This document shows positions 46,938 to 55,612 of a DNA stretch of 64,000 nucleotides, piece by piece. The DNA comes from Streptomyces sp. Tu 3180. GTDB lineage: Bacteria; Actinomycetota; Actinomycetes; Streptomycetales; Streptomycetaceae. Every line of letters begins with the position of its first letter. Positions within the stretch are counted from its first letter, which is position 1. Where the stretch lies: assembly GCF_009852415.1 (NCBI RefSeq), contig NZ_WOXS01000002.1, forward strand, positions 2,936,501 to 3,000,500, written 5' to 3'. The translations under genes and the position numbers were made by a program. The notes beneath the pieces were generated by a model. That model worked only from the letters and a program-made list of their open reading frames with translations, was not told the DNA's origin and ran no database searches.

Positions 46938-49511
46938 GTGCCTGGCACAAACCTGACCCGCGAAGAGGCGCAGCAGCGGGCGAAGCTGCTGGCTGTTGAC
47001 TCGTACGAGATCGAGCTCGATCTCTCCGGCGCGCAGGAGGGCGGCACCTACCGGTCCGTGACCACGGTGCGCTTCGACGTCGCCGAGGACGGCGCGGAGT
47101 CCTTCATCGACCTGGTGGCCCCCACCGTGCACGAGGTGACCCTCAACGGGGACGCCCTCGACCCCGCCGAGGTCTTCGCGGACTCCCGCATCGCCCTGCC
47201 CGGCCTGCTGAAGGGCCGCAACGTCCTGAGGGTGAACGCCGAGTGCGCGTACACCAATACGGGTGAAGGCCTGCACAGGTTCGTCGACCCGGTCGACGAC
47301 CAGGCGTACCTGTACACCCAGTTCGAGGTGCCGGACGCCCGCCGCGTCTTCGCGAGCTTCGAGCAGCCGGACCTGAAGGCTACGTTCCAGTTCACCGTGA
47401 AGGCGCCGCAGGGCTGGACCGTCATCTCCAACTCGCCGACGCCCGAGCCCCAGGAGAACGTCTGGGTGTTCGAGCCGACGCCGCGCATCTCGACGTACAT
47501 CACGGCGCTGATCGTCGGCCCGTACCACAGCGTCCACAGCGTGTACGAGAAGGACGGCCGGTCCGTCCCGCTCGGCATCTACTGCCGCCCCTCGCTGGCC
47601 GAGTACCTGGACTCGGACGCGATCTTCGAGGTCACCCGCCAGGGCTTCGACTGGTTCCAGGAGAAGTTCGACTACGCGTACCCGTTCGCGAAGTACGACC
47701 AGCTGTTCGTGCCGGAGTTCAACGCGGGCGCGATGGAGAACGCGGGCGCGGTGACCATCCGCGACCAGTACGTCTTCCGCTCCAAGGTGACGGACGCGGC
47801 GTACGAGGTGCGGGCGGAGACCATCCTGCACGAGCTGGCCCACATGTGGTTCGGCGACCTGGTCACCATGGAGTGGTGGAACGACCTGTGGCTGAACGAG
47901 TCGTTCGCCACGTACACCTCGATCGCCTGCCAGGCCGCCGCCCCCGGCTCGCGCTGGCCGCACTCGTGGACCACCTTCGCGAACTCGATGAAGACCTGGG
48001 CCTACCGCCAGGACCAGCTGCCGTCCACCCACCCGATCATGGCCGACATCCGTGACCTGGACGACGTGCTGGTCAACTTCGACGGCATCACGTACGCCAA
48101 GGGCGCGTCCGTGCTCAAGCAGCTCGTCGCCTACGTCGGCGAGGACGCGTTCTTCCGGGGCGTGCAGGCCTACTTCAAGCGCCACGCGTTCGGCAACACC
48201 CGCCTGTCCGACCTGCTGGGCGCCCTGGAGGAGACCTCCGGCCGCGACCTGAGGACGTGGTCGAAGAAGTGGCTGGAGACGGCCGGCATCAACGTCCTGC
48301 GCCCCGAGATCGAGACGGACGCCGAGGGCGTCATCACCTCCTTCGCCATCCGCCAGGAGGCCCCGGCGCTCCCCGCGGGCGCCAAGGGCGAGCCGACGCT
48401 GCGCCCGCACCGGATCGCGGTCGGCGCCTACGACCTCGACGCGGACGGCAAGCTGGTGCGCGGCGAGCGCGTCGAGCTGGACGTGGACGGCGAGCTGACC
48501 GCCGTACCGCAGCTGGTCGGCAAGCGCCGCCCGGCGGTGGTGCTCCTCAACGACGACGACCTGTCGTACGCCAAGGTCCGCCTGGACGAGCGGTCGCTCG
48601 CCGTCGTCACCGAGCACCTCGGCGACTTCGCGGAGTCCCTGCCCCGCGCCCTGTGCTGGGCCTCGGCCTGGGACATGACCCGGGACGCGGAACTCGCCAC
48701 CCGCGACTACCTCTCCCTCGTCCTGTCGGGCATCGGCAAGGAGTCCGACATCGGCGTCGTGCAGTCCCTGCACCGCCAGGTGAAGCTGGCGATCGACCTG
48801 TACGCCGACCCCGCCGCCCGCGAGACCCTGCTGGCCCGCTGGACCGAGGCCACGCTGGCCCACCTGCGGTCCGCCGAGCCGGGCAGCGACCACCAGCTGG
48901 CGTGGGCGCGTGCGTTCGCGGCGACGGCCCGCACGCCGGAGCAGCTGGACCTGCTGGAGGGCCTGCTGGCCGGTACGCAGACCGTCGAGGGCCTGGCCGT
49001 GGACACGGAGCTGCGCTGGACGTTCGTGCAGCGGCTGGCGGCGGTGGGCCGGTTCGACGAGGCCGAGATCGCGGGCGAGTACGAGCGGGACAAGACCGCG
49101 GCCGGCGAGCGCCACGCCGCCACCGCCCGTGCCGCCCGCCCGACGCCGGAGGCCAAGGCGGAGGCGTGGGCGTCGGTCGTCGAGTCCGACAAGCTGCCGA
49201 ACGCCGTCCAGGAGGCGGTCATCGCCGGCTTCGTCCAGACCGACCAGCGCGAGCTGCTGGCGCCGTACACGGACCGGTACTTCGAGGTGCTCAAGGACGT
49301 CTGGGAGTCCCGCTCGCACGAGATCGCCCAGCAGATCGCGGTCGGCCTCTACCCGACGGTCCAGGTCTCCGGCGAGACCCTGGACAAGACGGACGCCTGG
49401 CTGGCCTCCGCCGAGCCGAACGCGGCCCTGCGCCGCCTGGTCTCCGAGTCCCGCGCGGGCGTGGAACGCGCCCTGCGCGCCCAGGCGGCCGACGCGGCGG
49501 CGTCCGAGTAA
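46938..49511 (+). CDS. pepN: Aminopeptidase N (M1 family), second copy
   Basis: 857 residues. GAMEN at 264-268 and HELAH at 298-302 with Glu321. The N-terminal and C-terminal domain sequence is parallel to that of the M1 enzyme at 29226, with the same start context (VPGTNLTREEA). GAGGAGATGACCGC precedes the GTG at 46938. Both copies keep the whole catalytic apparatus, so they are probably both active, with different timing or specificity. From memory, this copy sits in the conserved position of the main Streptomyces pepN. Confidence 0.95.
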   Translation: MPGTNLTREEAQQRAKLLAVDSYEIELDLSGAQEGGTYRSVTTVRFDVAEDGAESFIDLVAPTVHEVTLNGDALDPAEVFADSRIALPGLLKGRNVLRVNAECAYTNTGEGLHRFVDPVDDQAYLYTQFEVPDARRVFASFEQPDLKATFQFTVKAPQGWTVISNSPTPEPQENVWVFEPTPRISTYITALIVGPYHSVHSVYEKDGRSVPLGIYCRPSLAEYLDSDAIFEVTRQGFDWFQEKFDYAYPFAKYDQLFVPEFNAGAMENAGAVTIRDQYVFRSKVTDAAYEVRAETILHELAHMWFGDLVTMEWWNDLWLNESFATYTSIACQAAAPGSRWPHSWTTFANSMKTWAYRQDQLPSTHPIMADIRDLDDVLVNFDGITYAKGASVLKQLVAYVGEDAFFRGVQAYFKRHAFGNTRLSDLLGALEETSGRDLRTWSKKWLETAGINVLRPEIETDAEGVITSFAIRQEAPALPAGAKGEPTLRPHRIAVGAYDLDADGKLVRGERVELDVDGELTAVPQLVGKRRPAVVLLNDDDLSYAKVRLDERSLAVVTEHLGDFAESLPRALCWASAWDMTRDAELATRDYLSLVLSGIGKESDIGVVQSLHRQVKLAIDLYADPAARETLLARWTEATLAHLRSAEPGSDHQLAWARAFAATARTPEQLDLLEGLLAGTQTVEGLAVDTELRWTFVQRLAAVGRFDEAEIAGEYERDKTAAGERHAATARAARPTPEAKAEAWASVVESDKLPNAVQEAVIAGFVQTDQRELLAPYTDRYFEVLKDVWESRSHEIAQQIAVGLYPTVQVSGETLDKTDAWLASAEPNAALRRLVSESRAGVERALRAQAADAAASE

Positions 49512-49538
49512 CCGACCCCCGTACCACCCGTACGGCCC

Positions 49539-49570
49539 AAGGGGCGCCCGGCACCACGCCGGGCGCCCTT
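49539..49570 (+). terminator. pepN (second copy) terminator
   Basis: An 11-bp perfect stem GGGCGCCCGGC / GCCGGGCGCCC (49542-49552 with 49558-49568), extended by AAG/CTT past one bulged G; 28 bases after the stop. Confidence 0.8.
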
Positions 49571-50079
49571 CTCGTTCCCCGAGGACGTCGACGGAGGCGG
49601 TGAGGGGAGGGGGGTCCGCCGCCGGATCCGTCTGGCGCACTCCCCCACCGACCGCAAACCGCCGGGACAGCCCGGCGCACCACCACCCACCCGCCGCGCG
49701 CACCACGCCACCCCCACCCGCCGACAGCCGCCGAGACGACCCGGCGTGCAGGCGAGACGCGACCGCGCACCGCCGGCCCCGGCCGACCCGCGCAGCCGAC
49801 GGCAGACCGTCAGCACGCCTCGGCCGCCCGGTCCTCCCCCGGCCGCCCGCTCGCTTCTCCCCCGTGCTGGAGCGGGCCGGGTCAAGGGTGGCCCGGAGGG
49901 CCATCGCCGCAGGCGACGCGGAGCGACAGCGCAGCGCCCTCGACGCGGGTCGCGGAAGCACGACCCTGGCCGGGAAGCGGGCGGCCCCACGGCCACTCGT
50001 GCACACCGGCCGCGCGCACGCCCCCGCCAGCGGGCCGGGAGCACCGAGGAATTCGTCCGGCGCCCCCCAGCGCCCGTAT
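49571..50079. other. Gene-free low-complexity stretch
   Basis: C-rich on one strand (CACCACCCACCC-like) and with GCCGCAGGCGACGCGGAGCGA-like strings, but no frame with coding character on either strand. Possibly a remnant of a decayed gene or insertion between the conserved core and the TetR unit. Confidence 0.5.
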
Positions 50080-50123
50080 AAGAACGATCGTTCTTGACCG
50101 ATCGTTCTCTAATCCCATACGGT
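50080..50123 (+). promoter_or_regulatory. TetR operator and overlapping promoter
   Basis: AAGAACGATCGTTCTT (50080-50095) is a perfect 16-bp palindrome, and CGATCGTTCT recurs at 50099-50108 (14 bp later). TTGACC (50094-50099) as -35 and TACGGT (50118-50123) as -10, 18 bp apart, overlap it, so binding would block transcription. The start point would fall at about 50130. Confidence 0.7.
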
Positions 50124-50130
50124 CATGGAC

Positions 50131-50619
50131 ATGGGACGACCGCGCGCCTTCGACACCGACCGGGCCATCGGAGCCGCGGCCGCCCTCTTCGCCACCCACG
50201 GCTACGAGGGCACCTCGGTGGACGACCTGGTCGCCGCCACCGGTGTCCACCGGGGCAGCCTCTACAAGGTCTTCGGCTCCAAGCGGAGCCTGCACCTGAC
50301 CGCCCTGCGCCACCACCTCGACCACGAGATCCACCCGACCGCCGCCGCCATCGCCACCCTCACCGACCCCGAGCAGGCACTGACGACGGCCATCGCCTCG
50401 TACGACAACGGCCCGGCCGCCGGACTCCTCCTCCTCGCCGCCGCCGAACGCGCCCCGCACGACCCGGAGGTCGCCGCGCTCGTCGCGGAAGGCATCACCG
50501 CGCTGGAAGAGGCCCTGCGGCCCTCCCACGGCGACGCCGCCCCCCAACTCGCCTCGACCGTCCTCGGCGCCCGCCTGCGCCTGCGCGCCGGCCGCCCGAT
50601 CACCCGCAAGGAGCACTGA
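50131..50619 (+). CDS. TetR-family repressor, probably leaderless
   Basis: 162 residues. TetR N-terminal HTH: AIGAAAALFATHGYEGTSVDDLVAATGVHRGSLYKVFGSK. The C-terminal ligand domain is short. The ATG at 50131 (MGRPRAF) is preferred because the predicted transcription start lies at it; an ATG at 50125 is the alternative. No ribosome site is present. It precedes a small PH-like gene with a 1-bp gap, and the two are surely one transcript. The palindrome overlapping the promoter indicates autoregulation. Confidence 0.9.
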   Translation: MGRPRAFDTDRAIGAAAALFATHGYEGTSVDDLVAATGVHRGSLYKVFGSKRSLHLTALRHHLDHEIHPTAAAIATLTDPEQALTTAIASYDNGPAAGLLLLAAAERAPHDPEVAALVAEGITALEEALRPSHGDAAPQLASTVLGARLRLRAGRPITRKEH

Positions 50620-50620
50620 C

Positions 50621-50986
50621 ATGGCCCTGGTCTCCATCGACCGCGAACGCAGCCTGCTGACCGTCGAGTTCCAGGGTCTCGACAAGCTCTGGACCCTCAA
50701 GAGCCGCCTGGAGATCCCCCTCGCCCACGTGCGGGGCGCCACCCACGACCCCGGTATCGCCCGCGAACCGAAGGGCCTCCGCGTCGGCGGCACCCACTTC
50801 CCCGGCGTCATCACCGCCGGCCGCTTCCGCCGCGACGGCGAACGCCTCTTCCGGGACGTGAAGAACCCGGACAAGGCCGTCGTCATCGAGCTCGCCGACG
50901 CCGAGACCTACGACCGTCTCGTCGTCGAGGTCGACGACCCCCGCGCCACCGTCGCCCTCGTCGAGCGGTCCGTCGTCCGCGGCTGA
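50621..50986 (+). CDS. Small soluble protein, PH-like fold suspected
   Basis: 121 residues of mostly beta-strand pattern: ALVSIDRERSLLTVEFQGLDKLWTL, IPLAHVRGATHDP, GTHFPGVITAGRF, AVVIELADAETYDRLVVEVDDP. The order of strands followed by a final amphipathic region (RATVALVER) recalls bacterial PH-domain proteins. No catalytic motif is seen. It starts one base after the TetR stop, so it is the repressor's likely target. Function unknown. Confidence 0.8.
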   Translation: MALVSIDRERSLLTVEFQGLDKLWTLKSRLEIPLAHVRGATHDPGIAREPKGLRVGGTHFPGVITAGRFRRDGERLFRDVKNPDKAVVIELADAETYDRLVVEVDDPRATVALVERSVVRG

Positions 50987-51084
50987 CCCGCCCGGCCTCC
51001 GGGCCCGGCGGCGCGACCGTCCCGCCCGGGCCTCCCGGACGACTCCCCGGCACGGACCGCCGGTTCCTCGGCGCGGACCGCTGG

Positions 51085-52026
51085 TCACTCGACGCGGACC
51101 GGCGTGCGGCCGCCGGGGGCTTCCGCACTCCTCCGGGGCCCGGCGGCGCGAAGCGCGGGGACCGTCCGGGTACGCGGAGCGATCTGGCCGGCCACCGTCG
51201 CCCCGAAGGCCAGCGCCGTGCCCGCCAGTTGCACCGGCGTCAGCGCCTCGCCGAGCGCCGCCCAGCCGACGGCGGCCGCGGTGAGCGGGGACAGCGGGCC
51301 GAGGAAGGTGACCTGCGTGGCGGTGAGGCGGCCGATGCCGCGGAACCAGAGCCAGTACGCGACCGCCGTGTTCGCCACGGCCAGGTAGAGGTAGCCGCCG
51401 ACCGCCGGGCCGTCCAGCGCGGGCGGCGCGCCCTCGACCAGGAAGGCGAGCGGGGCGATGAGCAGGCCTCCCGCGGTGAGCTGCCAGCCGGTCAGGGCGA
51501 GCGGGCCGACCCCCTCGGGCCGGCCCCACCGCTCGGCGAGCACCGTGCCGGTGGACATGGAGGCCGTGGAGGCGAGCGCCGCGAGCACACCGAGCGGGTC
51601 CAGCGCCCCGGCCGCCCTCAGGACGACGAGGCTGACGCCGAAGGCGGCCACGGTTCCGGTGAGGAGGGCGCGCGCGGTCGGCCGCCGTCCCAGCAGCAGC
51701 GCCGAGAGGCCGACCACGAACAGCGGTCCGACCGAGCCGACCACCGCGGCCAGGCCTCCGGGCAGCCGGTACGCGGACAGGAACAGCAGCGGGAAGAAGG
51801 CACCGATGTTGAGCGCGCCGAGCACTGCCGCCTTCCCCCACCAGGCGCCGCGCGGCGGCACCCGGGCGAGCGCGAGCAGCAGCAGTCCGGCGGGCAGGGC
51901 GCGCACCAGGCCGGTGAACAGGGGGCGGTCGGCCGGGAGGAACTCGGTGGTGACCGCGTAGGTGGTGCCCCAGGAGGCGGGAGCGAGGGCGGTGAGCGTG
52001 ATCAGGGTGGCGCGGTTCGCGGCCAT
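51085..52026 (-). CDS. EamA-family (DMT) transporter
   Basis: 313 residues, ten transmembrane helices in two five-helix EamA halves. LITLTALAPASWGTTYAV and LRAAGALDPLGVLAALASTASMSTGTVLAERW begin them. Exports metabolites or amino acids; the substrate is unknown. Divergent from the MarR gene across 118 bp with palindromes, so regulation by the MarR protein is likely. The tail (ALRAAGPRRSAEAPGGRTPV) is hydrophilic. Confidence 0.9.
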   Translation of the reverse strand: MAANRATLITLTALAPASWGTTYAVTTEFLPADRPLFTGLVRALPAGLLLLALARVPPRGAWWGKAAVLGALNIGAFFPLLFLSAYRLPGGLAAVVGSVGPLFVVGLSALLLGRRPTARALLTGTVAAFGVSLVVLRAAGALDPLGVLAALASTASMSTGTVLAERWGRPEGVGPLALTGWQLTAGGLLIAPLAFLVEGAPPALDGPAVGGYLYLAVANTAVAYWLWFRGIGRLTATQVTFLGPLSPLTAAAVGWAALGEALTPVQLAGTALAFGATVAGQIAPRTRTVPALRAAGPRRSAEAPGGRTPVRVE

Positions 52027-52071
52027 GGGGACGCACCTCTTCCCGGGGTCGGCTTGGGTCGGCAGTAATTA

Positions 52072-52114
52072 GCTTAGCGCTAAGCAACTTTCCCGCAAGC
52101 TACTTTCTTGCGGG
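52072..52114. promoter_or_regulatory. Palindromes in the EamA/MarR divergent gap
   Basis: GCTTAGCGCTAAGC (52072-52085) is a perfect 14-bp palindrome; CCCGCAAG (52092-52099) and CTTGCGGG (52107-52114) form an 8-bp inverted repeat with a 7-base gap. Both are candidates for the MarR operator. Confidence 0.6.
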
Positions 52115-52144
52115 CGACCGGGAAGGGGACGGATACTCCTGCGC

Positions 52145-52654
52145 ATGAGTGCACGCCCCGAGCAGCGCAGGGATCCCGTCGACGCGATCATCGAGCAGTG
52201 GGCCCGGGTCCGGCCGGACCTCGACACGGCCGCCATGGAGGTGTTCGGCCGCATCCACCGGCTCTCGCGCGCCATGGGCGACCGGATCGACAGGGCGTAC
52301 GCCACGTACGGGATCTCGCGCGGGGAGTTCGACGTCCTCGCGACCCTGCGCCGCTCCGGCGAGCCCTACACCCTCTCCCCGCGCCAGCTCTCGGCCACGC
52401 TGATGCTCACCACCGGCGGGATGACGGGCCGCCTCGACAAACTGGAGCGGGCGGAACTGCTGCGCCGCTCCCCCCACCCGCACGACCGCCGGGGGCTCCA
52501 GGTCACGCTCACCGAGCGGGGACTGCGCCTGACCGACGAGGCGGTCGGCGCGGGCCTCGCCCTCCAGACGGAGGCCCTGTCCGCCCTGGGCGAGGAACGG
52601 GCGGCGCACCTGGCCGACCTGCTGCGCGAGTTGCTGCTCGCGACCGAGAGGTGA
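52145..52654 (+). CDS. MarR-family transcriptional regulator
   Basis: 169 residues. Winged-helix pattern: YATYGISRGEFDVLATLRRSGEPYTLSPRQLSATLMLTTGGMTGRLDKLERAELLRRSPHPHDRRGLQVTLTERG. The DxRxxxVxLT wing (HDRRGLQVTLT) and dimer helices at both ends are typical. Divergent from the EamA transporter and very likely controlling it. The ATG at 52145. Confidence 0.93.
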   Translation: MSARPEQRRDPVDAIIEQWARVRPDLDTAAMEVFGRIHRLSRAMGDRIDRAYATYGISRGEFDVLATLRRSGEPYTLSPRQLSATLMLTTGGMTGRLDKLERAELLRRSPHPHDRRGLQVTLTERGLRLTDEAVGAGLALQTEALSALGEERAAHLADLLRELLLATER

Positions 52655-52683
52655 CCGGGGCCGGCCGGGGGCGGGGCGCCCGC

Positions 52684-54231
52684 TCAGCCGACGTGAGCGG
52701 CGAGCGCGGCCTCGATCCCGGCCGGCCCGGCGGAGTCCGACGCCCACGCCACGTACCCGTCGGGCCGCACCAGCACGCTCGTCCGCCGGTCCGTGGCCCA
52801 GCGCTCCACCGCCAGCCGTTCCCCGCGCGCGCCCCCGCCGTCGTACGGCCCGGGCGTGATCAGCACGAACCGGCCGCCGCGCAGCGCCTGGTGCAGGCGG
52901 CGTCCGCCGGCGAGCGCGACGTCGGGGACGCGGGCGCCGGTCATCCGGTGGGCGCCGAAGGGCGCGGGGTACCGGACGCCGACCCCGGTGATCTGACCGA
53001 CCGCCCTGCGGCGGACCGGGCCGACACGGTCGAGCACCGTCGTCAGGACCGCGCGCAGCGCCAGCGTCCAGGGGCGTCGGGCCATGGCGAGCCGGACGAT
53101 GCCGCCGCTGCTGCGCAGCACCGCCCTGCCGACGGGGTGCCGCTCGGCCTGGTAGGTGTCGAGCAGTGACCCGGGGGCGTGACCGCCCAGCACCTGGGCG
53201 AGCTTCCAGCTCAGGTTGGACGCGTCCTGCAGACCGGTGTTCATGCCCTGCCCGCCGGCCGGGGTGTGGACGTGCGCGGCGTCCCCGGCGAGGAAGACGC
53301 GGCCCACGCGGTAGGCGGGCACCTGGCGCTCGTCGCTGTGGAAGCGGGACATCCAGCGGGCGTCGTGCATGCCGAAGTCCCGGCCGAGGGCGAGGCGGGT
53401 GATCTCCCTGATCTCGTCGAGGCCGAGGGGGGCGTCGTCGGGGACGTTCCGCCCCCGGTGCCAGCCGACGACGCGGTGGTAGCCGTCGCCGAAGGGGGCG
53501 AGGAAGGCGAAGGCGTCGCCGACGGCGTTCACGGTGAGCAGCGTTTCGGGCTGTTCGGCGAGCCGCACGTCCGCGAGGACGACCGACCGGATCACCGGGC
53601 GCCCGGGGAACGGCAGTCCGACCGCGGTCCGCACGGCACTGCGCATCCCGTCGGCCCCGACGACGTACGCGGCCCGCAGCCGCCCGCGCTCCCCGCCGGG
53701 CCCGGTGACGTCGACGGTCACGCCGTCGGCGTCCTGCCCGAGGGCGGTCACCTCGGTCTCGTACCGGAAGCCGGCGCCGGCCTCGCGGGCCCGCCGCAGC
53801 AGGACCTTCTCGACCTCGTACTGCGGGACGACGAGGAGGTGGCCGAAGCGGGAGGGGAGCGTGCCGAGGTCGAGGGTGAGCCGGCCGAAGAGGCGCAGCC
53901 GGTCCAGCGGGCGGCCGACCGCCTCCAGTTCGTCGGCGAGGCCACGGACGTCGAACTGTTCGAGGGTGCGGGCGTGCAGGACGAAGGCGCGGGAGAGGTT
54001 GCTGATCCCGTGCGGGCGCTTCTCGACGACGGTGACGGGGACACCGGCGGCGGCCAGGTCACCGGCCAGCAGCAGCCCGGTGGGACCGGAGCCGACGACG
54101 ATCACGGCACGATCGTCGCGGGGGTCGCGGGGGTCGCGGCTGCGGTGGTCATCGCGGGAACCGCGGTCCTCGCGGATGTCGCGGGCGTCACGGGTGTCGC
54201 GGGCGTCACGGGTGTCGCGGGTGTCGCTCAT
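52684..54231 (-). CDS. FAD-dependent monooxygenase (PHBH/rifampicin-monooxygenase-like) with RD-repeat N-tail
   Basis: 515 residues. After a 40-residue Asp/Arg repeat, the FAD motif is VVGSGPTGLLLAG (Gly47, 49, 52), the DG motif is VVGADGMRSAVR, and the GD motif is VFLAGDAAHVHTPAGGQGMN. The C-terminal thioredoxin-like domain (FVLITPGPYDGG...WATDRRTSVLVRPDGYVAW) is short. It hydroxylates an aromatic substrate, perhaps an antibiotic. The ATG at 54231 has AGGGAGG upstream, so the repeat is really translated. Divergent from the TetR gene across 144 bp carrying an operator array. The tail length may vary between strains. Confidence 0.9.
   Translation of the reverse strand: MSDTRDTRDARDTRDARDIREDRGSRDDHRSRDPRDPRDDRAVIVVGSGPTGLLLAGDLAAAGVPVTVVEKRPHGISNLSRAFVLHARTLEQFDVRGLADELEAVGRPLDRLRLFGRLTLDLGTLPSRFGHLLVVPQYEVEKVLLRRAREAGAGFRYETEVTALGQDADGVTVDVTGPGGERGRLRAAYVVGADGMRSAVRTAVGLPFPGRPVIRSVVLADVRLAEQPETLLTVNAVGDAFAFLAPFGDGYHRVVGWHRGRNVPDDAPLGLDEIREITRLALGRDFGMHDARWMSRFHSDERQVPAYRVGRVFLAGDAAHVHTPAGGQGMNTGLQDASNLSWKLAQVLGGHAPGSLLDTYQAERHPVGRAVLRSSGGIVRLAMARRPWTLALRAVLTTVLDRVGPVRRRAVGQITGVGVRYPAPFGAHRMTGARVPDVALAGGRRLHQALRGGRFVLITPGPYDGGGARGERLAVERWATDRRTSVLVRPDGYVAWASDSAGPAGIEAALAAHVG
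54109..54225 (-). repeat. Tandem Asp/Arg codon repeat in monooxygenase 5' end
   Basis: Residues 3-41 are DTR/DAR/DPR triplets (DTRDTRDARDTRDARD...). At DNA level it is built from 9-bp units such as GACACCCGC and GACGCCCGC repeated in tandem, so replication slippage is likely. Confidence 0.85.
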
Positions 54232-54264
54232 CGGGGCCTCCCTGGGCGCAGGCCGTGCAGGCGT

Positions 54265-54345
54265 CAACACCTGTTTGCCAACATGTGTTGACCAACACTT
54301 GTGGACCACCGTAGGACGACATCACCAGGCAGTCAACAGTTGTTG
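54265..54345. promoter_or_regulatory. Array of four CAACA-NN-TGTTG boxes in the monooxygenase/TetR gap
   Basis: CAACACCTGTTT (54265), CAACATGTGTTG (54279), CAACACTTGTGG (54293) and CAACAGTTGTTG (54334) share the inverted-repeat form. The first three are spaced exactly 14 bp. The right-hand side also has GTTGGCCTACG twice, 14 bp apart (54342 and 54356). Likely TetR operators. Confidence 0.75.
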
Positions 54346-54375
54346 GCCTACGCACGTTGGCCTACGGTTGCGGAC

Positions 54376-55032
54376 ATGTACGACAGCGACAGCACCAGCC
54401 ACACGGACACGCGCAGGGACAAGGGCAAGGACAGGGAGAGGGAGAGCGGCGGCAGCGGCGGTGAGCCGGCGTCCGCCCGGCGGTCGGACTCCACCCGCGT
54501 CGCCATCCTGCACGCCGCACGCGAGCGGTTCGCCTCCGACGGGTACGACCGGGCGACCATCCGCGCCATCGCCCGGGACGCGAAGATCGACCCGTCGATG
54601 GTGATGCGCTACTACGGCAACAAGGAGGGCCTGTTCGCGGCGGCCGTCGCCGTCGACCTCGAGCTGCCCGACCTGGGCGCGCTGCCCCGGCCCGAGGTCG
54701 GGCGGGCGCTGGCGCGGCACTTCCTGGCGATGTGGGAGGGGAACGAGGTCCTCACCGCCCTGCTCCGGGTCGCCGCCACCAGCAGGGCCGGGGCCGAGCG
54801 CACCCAGGGCGTCTTCCGGGACCAGGTCCTCCCGGTCACCCGGCAGGTCTGCCCCGACCCCGAGCAGGTCCCGGCGCGCGCGGCGCTCGTCGCCTCGCAG
54901 CTGCTGGGGCTGGCACTCACCCGGTACGTCCTGCGCTTCCCTCCGGCGGCCGGTCTGAGCCGGGAGGAGATCGTGGCGTGGCTGGGGCCGACGCTGCAGC
55001 GGTACCTGACGGCACCGCATCCGGGAATCTGA
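54376..55032 (+). CDS. TetR-family regulator of the monooxygenase unit
   Basis: 218 residues. A hydrophilic N-tail (DTRRDKGKDRERESGGSGG), then HTH: RVAILHAARERFASDGYDRATIRAIARDAKIDPSMVMRYYGNKEGLF. The C-terminal TetR_C domain has LRVAATSRAGAERTQGVFRDQV and ASQLLGLALTRYVLR. It probably binds the CAACA-NN-TGTTG array to repress both itself and the monooxygenase. The ATG at 54376 lacks a strong ribosome site, since GTTGCGGAC only precedes it. Confidence 0.93.
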   Translation: MYDSDSTSHTDTRRDKGKDRERESGGSGGEPASARRSDSTRVAILHAARERFASDGYDRATIRAIARDAKIDPSMVMRYYGNKEGLFAAAVAVDLELPDLGALPRPEVGRALARHFLAMWEGNEVLTALLRVAATSRAGAERTQGVFRDQVLPVTRQVCPDPEQVPARAALVASQLLGLALTRYVLRFPPAAGLSREEIVAWLGPTLQRYLTAPHPGI

Positions 55033-55232
55033 CGGCACCGCGTCCGGGCCGTCCGCACCGACCGGGCCGTCCGGCCCGACCCCGCCGGCCCGCGGCGTCC
55101 CTCCCGGAGCGGCGGGGACGCCGGGCAGCACCGAGGGCGCCGTCCCCGTCGTCGTGCGGCACGTGTGCGCGTACGGCGGGGGCGGCGCCCTCGGGAAGGT
55201 GCGCGGGGCCGGCTCGTCGGAGCCCGGGCCGG

Positions 55233-55508
55233 TCAGGCCTTGGCGTCGGCCTTGGTCCGGAGGTTGGAGCTGGTCGTGTCCTTCTTCTTGTGCGACTTGT
55301 CGCCGATCATCACCAGGGCGGCGATGACGACGAACAGCGCGATCGGAGCCACGACGTAGAGGCCCAGCGTCTCGACGACGCTCAGGCCCGTGCCGGGGTC
55401 GTCGCCGTCGTCGCGGTTGAGCGCGAGCGCGGGGGACGACATGAGCAGCATCATCAGCGTCGTACCGGCTGCCAGGGCGCCGGCGCGCAGGGCGTTCTTC
55501 TTGTCCAC
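55233..55508 (-). CDS. Small membrane protein, 91 residues
   Basis: Two hydrophobic segments: about 9-30 (a signal-like helix, GALAAGTTLMMLLMSSPALAL) and about 45-65 (LGLYVVAPIALFVVIAALVMI), ending in a lysine-rich cytoplasmic tail (DKSHKKKDTTSS). The GTG at 55508 gives VDKKNALRAGA. Function unknown; conserved-looking, single-copy type. On the same strand as malQ, which lies downstream after a short gap; 55033-55232 shows no gene. Confidence 0.8.
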   Translation of the reverse strand: MDKKNALRAGALAAGTTLMMLLMSSPALALNRDDGDDPGTGLSVVETLGLYVVAPIALFVVIAALVMIGDKSHKKKDTTSSNLRTKADAKA

Positions 55509-55612
55509 GCTGCACAAGGTAGCGAACGCGGGTGGGGAGTGCGCGTCCGGGGTGCCGTACGCGCCTTCTCGCCGCACGCCCGCGTCACCCCGCTCGCCCT
55601 CCCGCCCTCGTC

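Noticed and set aside
49571..50079. Hidden gene in the low-complexity gap
   Set aside because: All frames give repetitive Arg/Pro sequence without a start signal or domain pattern.
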